DNA from: Clitopilus passeckerianus
Lineage: Eukaryota > Basidiomycota > Agaricomycetes > Agaricales > Entolomataceae
NCBI GenBank assembly: GCA_944990035.1
Contig: CALYLX010000018.1
Span: 1-64,000, forward strand
Reading direction: 5' to 3'
Length of the DNA: 64,000 nucleotides
The notes under the pieces were generated by a model. The model had not been told where the DNA came from, ran no database searches, and worked only from the letters and a program-made list of their open reading frames with translations. Shown piece after piece: positions 1-11,292 of the stretch. Numbering within the stretch: the first letter of the stretch is position 1; every line of letters starts with the position of its first letter. Both the position numbers and the translations under genes were made by a program.

Positions 1-474
1 GAGGCTTTGCGGCAAACTCGATGGGCTTTGCAACGCTCACTTCACTCCCAAACAGGTTCGTACTATTGCCATCGACAACGCTTACTGCTAACAAATTTCA
101 CACCTTTTCAGCCCAAAGCCGTCATTGAGACCATCACAAATGTGTCTACAACAAATCTAGAGTCCGCGCTTCCAACTACCAAGTCTGCAACTACAATGCT
201 TGCTCCCGAGGAAGTTTATGCCCCATCCTCTTCTGCTCCCGTGGCACGCAGCGAGATGACACCTGTTCAGAAACGTGCATTGCGGGGTAAAGAAAGGAAG
301 CAAAAGAAAAGGACTCGTGATGCATTGGAGAGGCAGCTCGAAAAGAATGGCAAACCACGTCAGTCGAAGGGCGCAAAGCAGGACAAGAAGGAAGCTCTCC
401 ACAGTATTGTAAAAACAGGAAAAGGGGTTACTGTTATAGGCAAAGACGGTAAAAAGAAAGCAGACAAAAAGTAG
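1..474 (+). CDS. MPP10: MPP10, U3 snoRNP component, 3' end (5' partial)
   Basis: Exons <1..55 and 112..474, with a 56 bp GT-AG intron that has a CTAAC branch site. The first exon reads in frame 2 and gives KLDGLCNAHFTPK, and the second starts PKAVIETITNV. Both match the conserved C-terminal block of Mpp10, including ALPTTKSATTMLAPEE and a lysine/arginine-rich tail (KRALRGKERKQKKRTRDALE). Mpp10 belongs to the U3 snoRNP/SSU processome, where it bridges Imp3 and Imp4 during early 18S pre-rRNA cleavage in the nucleolus. Only about 139 C-terminal residues lie in the window. An ATG-initiated reading from base 7 crosses the intron in the wrong frame and is not the protein. Identification is from recalled family motifs. 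Confidence 0.88.
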   Translation, partial: EALRQTRWALQRSLHSQTGSYYCHRQRLLLTNFTPFQPKAVIETITNVSTTNLESALPTTKSATTMLAPEEVYAPSSSAPVARSEMTPVQKRALRGKERKQKKRTRDALERQLEKNGKPRQSKGAKQDKKEALHSIVKTGKGVTVIGKDGKKKADKK

Positions 475-639
475 CCTAGCCGCTTGCAATAATGTATGGT
501 AGCTACTGGGATCGAAAGCGGTGCACTGCAATGCAGTACATTTGTTGTGATGGCGTGACCTTCCACATATAATACCCCGTAGCTTTCACGACCACCATTC
601 ACTTTTTACTGTCTTAATAGCAGCTATTGATTAGCTGCA

Positions 640-1862
640 ATGCCTCTTTTCAAACGCAAGCAAGAGAACCTCATTCCGCCTGTTGCACCAGCAACCAATC
701 CTTATTCTGGCCAGCCCAGCCGTACTCAATCCAACAGCAGCACCTATAATGCCAGCAGGGACGGCGACCCATACAACAATTATCCCCCCAGCTATCAGTC
801 CAATGCATCATCCACGACCCGAGTAGACAACTATGACAACACCAACTACGATAACTACAAGGACAAGTACAGCAGGAGCAACCCTGTCGGTGACCAATAC
901 ACTCGTGGCAACGCTCAGATAGATCAAGATCGCAACGAACTCTTTTCTGGCTATAACCCACAGAAGGCTGGATCTGGTAGATTCTTCGATGGTCCTGATC
1001 CTGGCAGGGAGCCTACACCTGGCCAGGAGACTGAAGAAGATGTCGAAGGGATAAAGAAGCAGACCCGCTGGGTCAAGCAAGAGAGTGCCACCTCGACTAG
1101 GAATGCGCTTAGAATGGCACGCGAGGCCGAAGAGACGGCTCGCAACACTCTTCTTCGACTAGGTGATCAATCAGGTGTGTTATGGTTGTTTGCTACTCGT
1201 AACCACTCGCTAATATATGTGTCGGTAGAGAAACTCGCAAACACCGAGCGACATCTCGATGTTGCCAAAGGCCATGCTCTTCGTGCTGAGGATAATGCCA
1301 ATGAGCTCAAGCAACTCAACCGGTCTATCTTCCGCCCAGTCATTACATTCAACAAAGATGCCAAGCGGGCTGCTCAGGAAGCCAAAGTCCAAGCCCGCTT
1401 CGAAGAGGAGCGCATCGAGAGGGAGAAGACCATGATGGACATTCGAGAGACCCAAAATCGGTTGGGAAGGGCTGCCACGTATGGTCGTGGCGACGACGAC
1501 GAGGAAGGCATTTCTGGTGGTGGTGCCCGTGCTCGCTTCAAGTCAGCAGAGGCGCTAGCTACCAGGAAAGAGCAGAGGAAGCGTTTCCAATTCGACGCTA
1601 CTGCTTCAGATGATGAGATAGAGGATGAAATTGACGACAATCTCGGCGAGATTGGGGAAGCTACCAAGAGACTCAAGGCCCTCGGTATGGCCATGGGACA
1701 AGAACTCGACAACCAGAACGGTCGCATCGATAATATCGAGAAGAAGACGGTTGGGGTCGATCAACGCCTTCATGTCAATACTGCTAAAGTGCGTACCGTT
1801 TTGCTCGCCTTGTTTTCCTGCCTTACATTCGTCTGGTTCAACAGCTCCAGCGCATTAAGTAA
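640..1862 (+). CDS. SEC9: SEC9/SNAP-25-type t-SNARE
   Basis: Three exons: 640..1174, 1229..1788, 1845..1862, giving 370 residues. The last exon holds only five codons plus the stop and completes the second SNARE helix (NTAK|LQRIK). Residues 1-140 are Asn/Tyr/Ser-rich and disordered. The first SNARE motif spans about 150-220, with its zero-layer glutamine at Q177 (GDQ|SEK, split by intron 1). The second SNARE motif fills the last 65 residues (GEIGEATKRLKALGMAMGQE). There is no transmembrane segment, as expected for the Qbc SNARE. It pairs with Sso-type syntaxin and Snc-type synaptobrevin to fuse secretory vesicles with the plasma membrane at growing tips. Reading through the introns as coding would give a false C-terminus. 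Confidence 0.93.
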
Positions 1863-2133
1863 AGGGTCTTCAGCTGTTCTCTCGTCTTCGCGTGATTCGG
1901 GCTATCCTCTCGTCAATTCGTACAAACTTGTTTTAGGAGTATCTATGTAACATAATTGGACATCGTTTACAAGAACACATTTCTCTTGCAACCGTACTGA
2001 ACGAAGTTTTCATTGAGGTTTCTTAGATGTCGTGTCGCGGTCATGCTCAAGTCATCTGATCGTACTTGTATACGTTACTTTACACGTCCCTGACGCGTTG
2101 TTCCTGTTGACTCTTTTCTCATTTTACCACAGA

Positions 2134-3655
2134 ATGGCAAAACTATCAGCTTATGAGCAGCAGAAGCAGGCCAATATCGAAAAGGTTGTTCAAGGACCAT
2201 TACTCCCGAACAAAAACTGACCAGACCCCGTGGTTTAGAACAAGGTGCTCTTAGAATCCTTAGGTCTTGACGTCCTCAGGTTGGATGCCCAAAAGGTGCC
2301 TAAGCCTAAAGCACCAGCAAGGAAGAAGCGAAAAATCACACCAGAAATTCAAGAAGAAGGAAACTCCGAAGAGCCTCCAGCGAAGGTTGTGGTCACTCAG
2401 GACGAGGAGAATGGTTCACGGACAGGCGTCCGAAGAAGTGCACGCAATGAAGGGAAAAAGGTGGAGTACAAAAAGGAATATCAACCCTCGAAATCTCTTC
2501 CCCGTGTATTGAGTTCGCGCTCAGAGAATACTGGGCCTATGGGTGGAGAGAAGATGATTCGGACACAGAATCCGTAAGTGAGCCATTCGTCACTTGTTCA
2601 TAACGTCACTTACGTTCCTCAGCAAAACTTACGGGCACATTCCTGGAATTGTAGTGGGAACATGGTGGTTGTCTAGGGAGGACTGTAGCAATGATGCTAT
2701 TCATGCGTAAGGCTACCACGTTCTTCATTCGCATCGCAGCTCATTTTTTTTTCTCAAGACCGTGGGTGGCCGGCATCGCTGTTGGACCAAAAGGAGCGTA
2801 CAGCGTTGCACTTTCTGGAGGATACGAAGATGATGTCGATATGGGATATGCATTGTACGCCTCTCGTTTCATGGGGAGACTCTGCTGACTTGTTGCCCAG
2901 TACTTACACAGGGTCGGGAGGTCGAGACCTGAAGGGCACAAAGAATGCGCCCAAAAATGTATATTCAACCTATCCTGTCATATTTCACGGCTCTAAACTA
3001 CGCCCTAGCTTCGTACTGCACCCCAAAGTTGTGACCAGGACTTTTCAAACCCGGTATGGTCTCCTGTTTCTTCTACATATATCGCGGTACTGATATACTA
3101 TCCCATCACTCAAGTGCAATAAAGCACTCAAGGTAAGTAACTCTAGATCATGAACATACGTACTCCACTAATAATCGCATCTCCTCTAGCTCTCTGCTGA
3201 AACTGGGAAACCTGTAAGAGTAATTCGTGGGTACAAGCTGAGATCGAAGTACGCCCCGAGCGAAGGGTATGCATAGTTCAATTATGTGTTGTCAACTTTG
3301 ATTCAGAACATTGTTTATTTAGATACCGTTATGATGGCCTTTACACAGTTAAGAGGGTGATGCATTTCTGTTCGTTCCTGCACGAAAGCTGAAAACTGAC
3401 GACTCAACGAAGGCATGGTTGGAAAAAGGCATGGAAGGCTTCATGGTTTGCAAGTTCGCCTTCAAGGTGCGTGAAGTATTCTTGATCCACGACGATTTCT
3501 AACCTCTGCATTAGAGAGCCGACAAACAACCACCCTTGCCCGAGAACGGGGACGAAAGCGAAGAGCAGGAAGATGAAGAAGCAAGAGGTGAAGACCAGGA
3601 AGGCGCCAAACTTGCAGGAAACGAGCCGAACGCTCCCTTTTCGGAAACCGACTAA
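2134..3655 (+). CDS. stand-alone SRA-YDG (SAD/SRA) domain protein
   Basis: Eleven short exons: 2134..2184, 2239..2573, 2623..2706, 2759..2854, 2901..2958, 3009..3053, 3115..3132, 3190..3266, 3323..3356, 3413..3466, 3515..3655. They give 330 residues and every junction keeps the frame. The N-terminal third is Lys/Glu-rich. The SRA domain follows at about 125-275, with GHIPGIVVGTWWL, PWVAGIAVGPKGAYSV, the YTGSGGRDLKGTKN signature, VRVIRGYKL and YRYDGLYTV. The C-terminus is acidic. SRA domains flip out and read 5-methylcytosine, classically in hemimethylated CpG, in UHRF1 and plant SUVH proteins. No RING, PHD, Tudor or SET domain is visible, so this is a reader without its usual partners. The function in fungi is inferred. 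Confidence 0.92.
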
Positions 3656-3961
3656 TCTAGTCACCATTTCTTTCATGTAGTATACCCTATGCTCTGCTCC
3701 AGTTATCGTTGATTAATATGCTTTGTGTGGTTTGTATGCTTGTTGTCGCCTCATTTTACACCCTGTCCAAAGCATTTTCGATACTTATAAACTGTTGGTT
3801 CTCTTTCACTGATGCTCTCTGCCAGACGTTACAAACAAGAGTAAATCTTTGTTTTAGGTAGGTATGTAGGTTATGGGAATGACAGATTAGGCTTCGTGCT
3901 CGAAGCTGTCAGATTTAAAATTCGTTTATTGTACATTTAATCGAAGGGCCAAGAGATTGCC

Positions 3962-4704
3962 TCAAAGGGCAGTTTCAAGTGTATCAGTTAAGGCAGGCAA
4001 CGTGGTAGTCATGTTCTGAGGGTGCAAATCGCGAGACTGGGCAGAACCCGCGTTTTCGATGGTCACCTTTTCAGAATTGGCTTTGTGAAAGCAGTACATG
4101 AAGTCCTGAATCATATTTAGCTCAAGCTCAGCGCATTCTCGGTGAGACGGAGACATACCGCAAGCCTTGCACGGAGAAGAGAAACTCGAGCCCATCGCTC
4201 CTCTTCGGACTCGTTAAGTTGATTTGTGTTTCCCTCCGAGTATGCGCCCTCCCTACCTTCCATTCCGTGAGGCAACAGGGGAGGCGTCTGTGAGAGGAAA
4301 GGTCAACAGCAGAAAAATTCTAGTAGAGGTTGTGCGCACAGGAAGAGAAGGTTTAACACGTGCCGGAACTTCGAGGGGAACGTACTGGTCATCAAATAGA
4401 GTGTTCTAGGTATCAAGTCAGCCGAAAGCTCATTAAAGTAACTGTGGGGCCCAACTTCGAATGACCTGTCACCTTTTGGTCGATACGAGGGCATATACTG
4501 CCAATAAGGGTGGTACCTCCCAAGTTGCCGGGACTGGTATGTTGGAAGACGCCTAGAGTCCCTGAATTCCGCTATCATCATAGCTTCGTCGTACGGTGGG
4601 AGCCTGAATGCTCCTGAAGGATGCGCAGTAGTGAGTGGTTGGGGAGGTGGTCCATGATACGAGATGCGAAAATATTCGGAGTATGGGATGTTGTTAGGAT
4701 CCAT
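3962..4704 (-). CDS. hypothetical protein, Pro/Tyr-rich N-terminus
   Basis: Four exons on the minus strand, 4704..4456, 4405..4340, 4287..4159 and 4105..3962, give 195 residues. Introns are 50-53 bp with good GT/AG sites. I do not recognise a family. The first 80 residues are rich in Pro, Tyr and Arg (GPPPQPLTTAHPSG, YHPYWQYMPSYRPKGD). The middle contains NQLNESEEERWARVSLL, likely helical. The C-terminus (DFMYCFHKANSEKV) looks like a helical tail. There is no signal peptide or membrane segment. The gene lies tail to tail with the SRA gene, with about 300 bp between stop codons. The consistent splicing makes a real gene likely. Its function is unknown. Confidence 0.55.
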
Positions 4705-7700
4705 TGAGCTTGCGGTTGCTAGCAGGTAGCAATGAGAGGGAAGCGAAGGGGGAGGCAGACGGTATTCGTCTCAGTTGCAGGTTTTTATATGTTCAGGAAA
4801 ACTAGGCACAGGCAATCAAGCTGAATCTAAATTATTCAAGATATGGAAAGAATGACCCGTGGGGCAAAACAAACTGACACACACACACAGGACCATTGGG
4901 CCAGCTACACGGTTCAGGCTAGCGGCGAACTCGACACGCTTCGTTCTAGTTCTCCCAAAAAGGCTTTCGTCCCCCTCCAAACAGGATCCCATCCCAACAA
5001 ACAAGTCCTCTCCAGCACTGTTGGACTTGCAGTTGGCCATGGGCATGCGCTTAGCGCGTACGAAACGACAATGTGGCCACTCCAACGATGGGTGATCGAC
5101 AGTTTCTCGAAAATTGCTCCCGCATAGTCCACAGGATGTAGAAAACAACTTGCAAGCGGAACCGCGAAAAGTCGGCGCACACGCAGGGTTGGCCGCTTTG
5201 AAGGATCGTCTGGCAAGGACCTGGTGCTTCTTGGACTCGGCCGTATACCTTCGGGCGGTTTCTTTCCTGTGATAACACGGAGCCTGAGCATATATATGGC
5301 AGAAGGGGTACAACTCGCATTGTTACTGTGGAATGAAGGTTGTGGAATAGTAGCTCGAAGCGCTTGGGTCCGACTTGGGGTGGCAACTTCACTGGAATTG
5401 GGCGGCTATCGAGTAATTTGACTGAAGCAGGCCCCCACGCAGAGCTCTTGTATACTCATGTGCTGAATGGCCTGTCTGGGGTCACTTCTTGCTGGCAGTA
5501 GGACGTCGTGGAAACACTATCAAGTGGCCGTGAGAACGCGCTCGTCGGTCGGCCCCGACGCATGGTCACGTGGAAGGGCGGCCCTAAATGTAGGCAAAAC
5601 CGACGCGAGTCAGAGATGCTGTTCTTTGCCTCCGCCCATAATATCATGCATATCTTCCTTCACCGTCTACCTAGTCGTGAGGCCCCTTCAAGTCATCAAG
5701 CTGTGATCGACTATACGAACCTGTGCAACGCTTTGGTGATGTCGTTATCAACTATGGGCAAGGTATGCAGATCAAGATGTGTTGCCCGCCTCAAGCAAGC
5801 TACATCCCGGCTACCTCTGAAGCAAGCCTGGCAAACTGAACATGAGTGCTCAAAAAAGATTCGTAGTCGTCAAGCAAGGACATATACCCCAGAGATAAAG
5901 CGAAGAGAGACAGCCCAATGCAGTCAGCAATGGCGCCCTGGACCACTTTGCTCTTTCCATGGTCCCAGAGAATACTTTGAGGTAATTGAAAATATGCTTG
6001 CAAATACCCTATATCCGCGGGTTTCGAAGCTATCCTTCCGGAGTAATGCAAGCCAGAAATCTGAGCCCGGCGACTAAAGCCACCTGCATTGCTTGTCCGC
6101 AGATTTCCAGAGCTTTCCAAGTGCCACACGTTGCAAGACCTAGTTTTCAGGAAGCTTCCAAAGTTCTTGAGTCCAACGGGTCAACCATGCCAGCGTTACA
6201 CCGGATGGAGGGGAGCGTCTGGCGGTTCTGTTGAGTCTCAGTAAGCTAAGGCCCGAGGAAGGCATGATTGCTACGCACTCTAGCTTAAGAGCTGCTGGCT
6301 CTATGCCGTCTGCTTTCTCCGGCTATCCAACCCCCTTACTTCCTCGCTTCTTAATTACCAATGAAGGTAGGACATTCGATTCTGACAGACTGAGGAGCTG
6401 ATAGCCTTCAAAAGGACCGATGGTTCATGTTTTCCGGGGCTTCGAAGGAAGAACCGGTATCCCGAGAAGGACCTTTCGCAACTAGGTCCTGTTGTCAACT
6501 TTTAGGGGTTCTCCGACTTCTCCAGGTCCGCTGACACCCTGCGCTGAACGGTGTGAACAACACATGGTATTCTTCGCGCCGTGACAGTGCATTTTCTGTA
6601 GCATGTTGAATTATCCAGGGAATTGTCGACAAAGTAGACTGTGGGTAACCTTTCGATGAATTGCGTAACGTCGAGAGCTGCTGCGCTGGCTTTATTAGGC
6701 TTGTTAAATGTCAAGAAACTGTTGAGACACGGTGACTTCGACGAGCTCCTGCTTACCGAATGAATGGCCCAAACTCCGCACAATGCATGCCACAACACAA
6801 TATTTGCAACAAACAACAATGGCTGGCGCGCGCTCGCACTCTATGACCAATGAATCGTTGACTAGAATGATATTTTTTCCCGTTTGAATCAGGCGCTTTC
6901 AACAGCAAGCAACAGGGAACTTTCCCTGAATTTCCGCTCCCGAACTGACGACGCAAACGGATGCCCTAGGCACCATCGTCTCCCAGGACTCAATGTGGAC
7001 GCTTCTCCCTCGCTCTCAGCCCAGTGTACTTCCTGTTTGCCGCATGAAACAATTGCCCTAAGCTTCCGGTTTTCATGCCAAATTTGCAGCTACAAGAGCC
7101 TTACCAAGGTTCTCGTCAATTGGACTCAAACAACTCCCGGACCAGTTAACGCACTACGGATAGGAATCCCATATTTTCTCCCTTCCAAGAGGAGTAGTGA
7201 CTGCTACCGGCCAATAAAAGCGTGAATCTAGTCCCATTTCAATATCTTAACCCCGCCTCGGGGAGCTTCGCTAATGAGAGCCACTCACGACAGTGATAAG
7301 GCACCTCAAGGAGCCGATGGTCTTGCGCCTCTCTCTACACATCTAGTAAAGACTCTTCCCAGGGAATACCTTGCAGTATGGTTTCTAGCACTCCAACGAG
7401 AGTCTGCCGAATTTGATTTACGCTTGTCGCATGGTGACTTCCGTCAGTTTTCAGGATAATGTTCAGCCTGTAAGTCTAGTATTGCAACTTCTATCTATTA
7501 CTCGGATAACTCCCTAACACGCTGATATTTCTGAGAAAGAAAAGTATTACCCCTAGTTTGCGCCACCCTGGTCACCCGGCTACTCCCTCTACATGGAGTA
7601 ATGTCTAAAACCTCAGCGTGAGGGCACAGCTTTATGTGAGATATGCATTCCTAGTTCATCTGCAAAATCAACTGATTATATGAACTTCTTTGGCTTGGAT

Positions 7701-9155
7701 GGATGTAGATCCCTAGCCTAGGGGACGAACGCTTGGTCAGAGCTGTCTGTACGTGCACGTCCTTCAAAGCTGAGAACATGCGTAGTTCACCTGTGCAAGA
7801 GACCCGAATCCTATGGAGCATGACATGGCTCCCTTGTTTTTGCTTCCTTCAGATTACTGAAATAGTGCTAGTGTACGACTTGCAATAAACATCAGTCTAT
7901 GGTGAGGACACTCGCTCATCCCTTCTTCTGGAAGAGACGATCATCACAAGCCCACAATTGCTTGTGGTCGTGTCTGGCCTGTTCTCAATTCTGAAAAATA
8001 ATACATATTACTCCACCCCTGCGTGGAATAGCGACATATGATCCTTCATGATCCTCGTTAAGTCTTGTTTATTCCCCGATCTCACACCTGATGATATTTC
8101 TAATGCTACTCGTATGGAACTCAATCTGGCGTTGTCTGTTCAGGTCAGGTCATCCGTAAATTCTGCTGTGAATAGATTCGCTGACAATGCGCGATCCTCT
8201 AGGGTTTTCTCCGACAAACACCCAAGGAAATGACATCTACGCTCTACGCAGCTGCAATGAGTGACATATCCCCTCTGTGTACTTGCACGGGACGTAGGCC
8301 AATCATCGCCGATCTGACACTCAACAGTGGCTAATTTGGTTCAAGCTGCGTGCTCCGACGAGTAACAATGTGGTCACGTACGTGGCCTACGATAAAACCC
8401 GAGTGAAATATTCTGACCTTGAGGCCATCCCATCTCTTTATAACAGTGCTTCAACGTGCGCTGTGAGTCAGATGACGCCGCTATGGCCTGCAATGTATTG
8501 AGCGATCTGAATTGCGCCAGGCACCGGCTCGTTGGACGGAGAAACATCAGGCGCTTGCAAAGGCAATACTACTGTCAAAGTGAAGATCATTGACGCATAG
8601 GTCACCGAGTTCCATCAGCACTGCCTGCTGTATGTACTGACGGCTTGTTGAGTTGCCCTTCCGCCCACCCCGCCAACTACTGCAAGACAACCGCCTTCAG
8701 AGGGGTAACATTTAACGCGTTTCGGCACCTGATACCCTTGGCTGACACTTGATCCAGAGCGTCCCTGACAGAGAAGCATGTGAGGCGTCTGGGGTAAGTG
8801 CGCCGGATATCGCGGTCACAGCTAGGAGCCTCCTATCCACTTTCGTGCGTCTGTGTAATTACGCTGCCAGCCGCAGCTGACTTGAGACCATTATATTACA
8901 GCAAGGCAATCTCAACACTGATATAGAGGCGACATCCTGTTAGATACGACGACGTAGTACAAGGAATAGCCTTGAAAAGAAGTACACATTATTCCTAGCG
9001 ACCAATTTGAAAGCATAACGAAGGACAAATGGAACGAGCGACGTAGCAATAATATGCTAATAAATACCAGTACACACGGGGTTCAGATATCTGATGACCT
9101 GCAGATGGGTTACTTTTGAACGAGATTCTTGAGAAAAACAAGGGGATGGAACATA
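4705..9155. other. 4.4 kb region with no supported gene
   Basis: Reading frames here are short, lack introns that extend them, and show no motif I recognise. The longest are 189 residues on plus (5508..6077) and 165 residues on minus (4816..5313, Cys-containing). A short (AC)6 run lies at 4877-4888. I saw no terminal repeats, tRNA or reverse-transcriptase motifs. It could be a decayed mobile element, a gene desert or host to a non-coding RNA. Confidence 0.5.
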
Positions 9156-10429
9156 TCACTGATAAGATGTTTCTGCGACAACTTGTCGCACAACATCAAG
9201 GAATTGTTCCCCTTGGTCGTAAGTTGGAGATTCGATCCGTCTGGCGAGCCTCCAGAGTTTGTACACGTTACGAATAGCTTCTTTAAGAGTCACGTCGGCC
9301 TCGTCATTCCCTTTCACGTTTTCACGAACGTGATATGCGGCGTTAGAGGCTTCGCCTAGCATGGTGGTTTCGATGGATAGAGGCGCTGGTTCCAGGTCCA
9401 TCGATGACTCAGACTTGGCGTATAGAGATGGTGAAGGCGTGGATTCGGAACCCGTGTCCGAATTATTAGATGCTGTTCCAAAGGCTGACCCTGCCTCAGA
9501 GTCTGAATCCTCTATCAATGGAGGGGATTCGGGTCTCATCTGAATATCCCGGAGACGACGAGCAAGATCATTCGGGGACGGTGGGACAAGGGGATTGTTG
9601 AGGATGGAGGTGCCTCGCTCAGGCATTGCCAAGGTGAGGCGATTCCTTGTATCTTCCTTCATTTTGAGCGGAAGAGGCGGGGGTGTTGGAGATGTTGAAT
9701 CAGCGGTACCTGTGAAGGGGAGCGTCAAAACTAATTCATGGAGGGCCGAGTGAGCACTGTATTGCGTGATTGAGGCTTACCATGAACAGAAGAGTACTGC
9801 GCCCAGTAGGCATCTTCAGCACTAAGGTTGCTCGTATTTTTGGCAGCAGGAGCAGAGATACCAGTCTCTACGGCAATTGGGCCTCCATACGAGTCCCAGT
9901 AAGCATCTTCATCGAGATCGGCCTCGATGCCGACTTCTTCTAAGAAATCGATAGGCTGGAAGAGCATGGCTTCTTGGAGGGTTGGATGTGAGTCTGGAGG
10001 AAACGGCAAGACGCCTATATTATGATATTTCCAGCCATCAGGCTCCCAAAGGAAAATCAGGCGGAGGCCCGGTGGCTCCGGGCCTGAAGGGATGGCGGCA
10101 TGAGCATAACACGACTCAGCGTCAGCAGCGTATCTGACTGTGTAATCTTGCTGCTCAGCCGGTCGTGGCAGTTTTTCCAGAAGATCGATGACTGTTTGTT
10201 GCAAAGAGGACTCGGTGCCAGGCCATACTAGGTACTCCAAAGGGTTTTCGGCAGATAAATGGAGAAAATGGTGGCGCTGAAGTAATGGGCGGGAGAGAAG
10301 GTGAGGGGGTAGAGGTTCAAGCAGCGATGGGGGCACGATGAATTGAAGGATTATATCTATCGTTGTCGATGGTAACGGCTCTGCTTGCGGCTTGCTCGTC
10401 GTTGCGGGCGCCGGTGACCGCACGTCCAT
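9156..10429 (-). CDS. conserved basidiomycete hypothetical protein
   Basis: Two exons, 10429..9781 and 9709..9156, join across a 71 bp intron (donor GTAAGC, acceptor TTCACAG) to give 400 residues. The N-terminal half is an ordered region (TIDIILQFIVPPSLLEPLP, a tryptophan at EPDGWKYHN) ending in two similar acidic segments, DEDAYWDSYG and SAEDAYWAQYSS. The middle is Pro/Ser-rich and the C-terminus has a helical block (EAIRNVYKLWRLARRIE). I recall proteins of this type in other mushrooms but no named family. It starts 65 bp from the divergent gene at 10495 and must share its promoter. Confidence 0.75.
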
Positions 10430-10456
10430 AGTGTTGAGAAGAAGTTAAGGGTGTTA

Positions 10457-10462
10457 CACGTG
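10457..10462. promoter_or_regulatory. CACGTG E-box in a 65 bp divergent promoter
   Basis: The palindrome CACGTG lies in the 65 bp between the start codons at 10429 (minus) and 10495 (plus). It matches the core site of bHLH factors such as Cbf1. Function is inferred only. Confidence 0.4.
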
Positions 10463-10494
10463 ATCCAAATCAGTACTCCTCTTCTCCTGCCGCC

Positions 10495-11033
10495 ATGACA
10501 AAACTAAGCAAGGTCCTATACCTCCTAGCTTTCCCTCTGTTTGCGGCCTCTCAGGTCTGAAGCGGCACTTCCTTATTTCGGGGTATTCACTCACTATTTT
10601 CTAGTCGTCGGGGCAAAACACGCAGAATGCATCCAATTCGCAGCGGCCATCGCAAACCGTGTTGACAATAACTTCTGCTACCACCATCATTGGCTTTGGC
10701 CCTAACCGTCAGGAGTTCCCATCGACAAGTGTCACGCTCATTACCACCACTTCAACTATTCAGCCGACTCCTACGCCGTCTGGAAATAATACATCGAATT
10801 CAGTTAGTGCTTCCGGCAATGCGACTTCTTCCACTTCGACAAAACCTCTACCTACTGCACCTACGGACATAAGTGGTGGTGGTGGAGCAAATGGAGCACC
10901 GGCACCTGGGGGTGGCAATGGTGCATATGGGCCAGGCGACGACTACATCGCAGGTGCTCAGGGCTTGAAGCGAAATGCATACACAGTTGGCCTGGGCGGT
11001 CTGTTGGTTGGAGGGGCGCTGACGTTACTCTGA
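10495..11033 (+). CDS. Ser/Thr-rich secreted protein with GPI-type C-terminus
   Basis: Two exons, 10495..10554 and 10605..11033, give 162 residues. Residues 1-19 form a signal peptide (KVLYLLAFPLFAASQ). The mature part is rich in Ser, Thr and Pro (about residues 40-105) with several N-glycosylation sequons (NNTS, GNATSS). A Gly/Ala/Pro stretch (ISGGGGANGAPAPGGG) follows. The end is a hydrophobic segment (GLGGLLVGGALTLL) directly at the stop, as in GPI-anchored cell-wall proteins. The intron falls right after the signal peptide. It is likely a surface mannoprotein. No enzymatic domain is visible. Confidence 0.75.
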
Positions 11034-11292
11034 TGATTGACACGGACACGGACAGTATGATTAGTTATTAACCTAGATTATTGGACATTTTAGTACCCAG
11101 GAACTCTACACTCCTAGTGATGTATCACCTATATTTACTCTCTTTCCTCCAGGACACTCCTTTGCATATACATCTGTCGGCAACTGCCGTCACTGCTTTG
11201 GTTACCTTATTCTTAGCATGTTCTCATTTCGTCAGCATCACCGCCATTTTTCCAGGACCATCTACGTGCAATATAGACGATCTTTCCTTACA

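Noticed and set aside
4816..5313. 165-codon minus-strand frame with several cysteines
   Set aside because: Cysteines are irregular, there is no signal peptide and no family match by eye; overlapping frames on both strands are of similar length.
5508..6077. 189-codon frame on plus and an overlapping 109-codon frame on minus
   Set aside because: No recognisable motif, no sensible introns to extend them and strongly basic, Ser/Arg-rich composition typical of chance frames.
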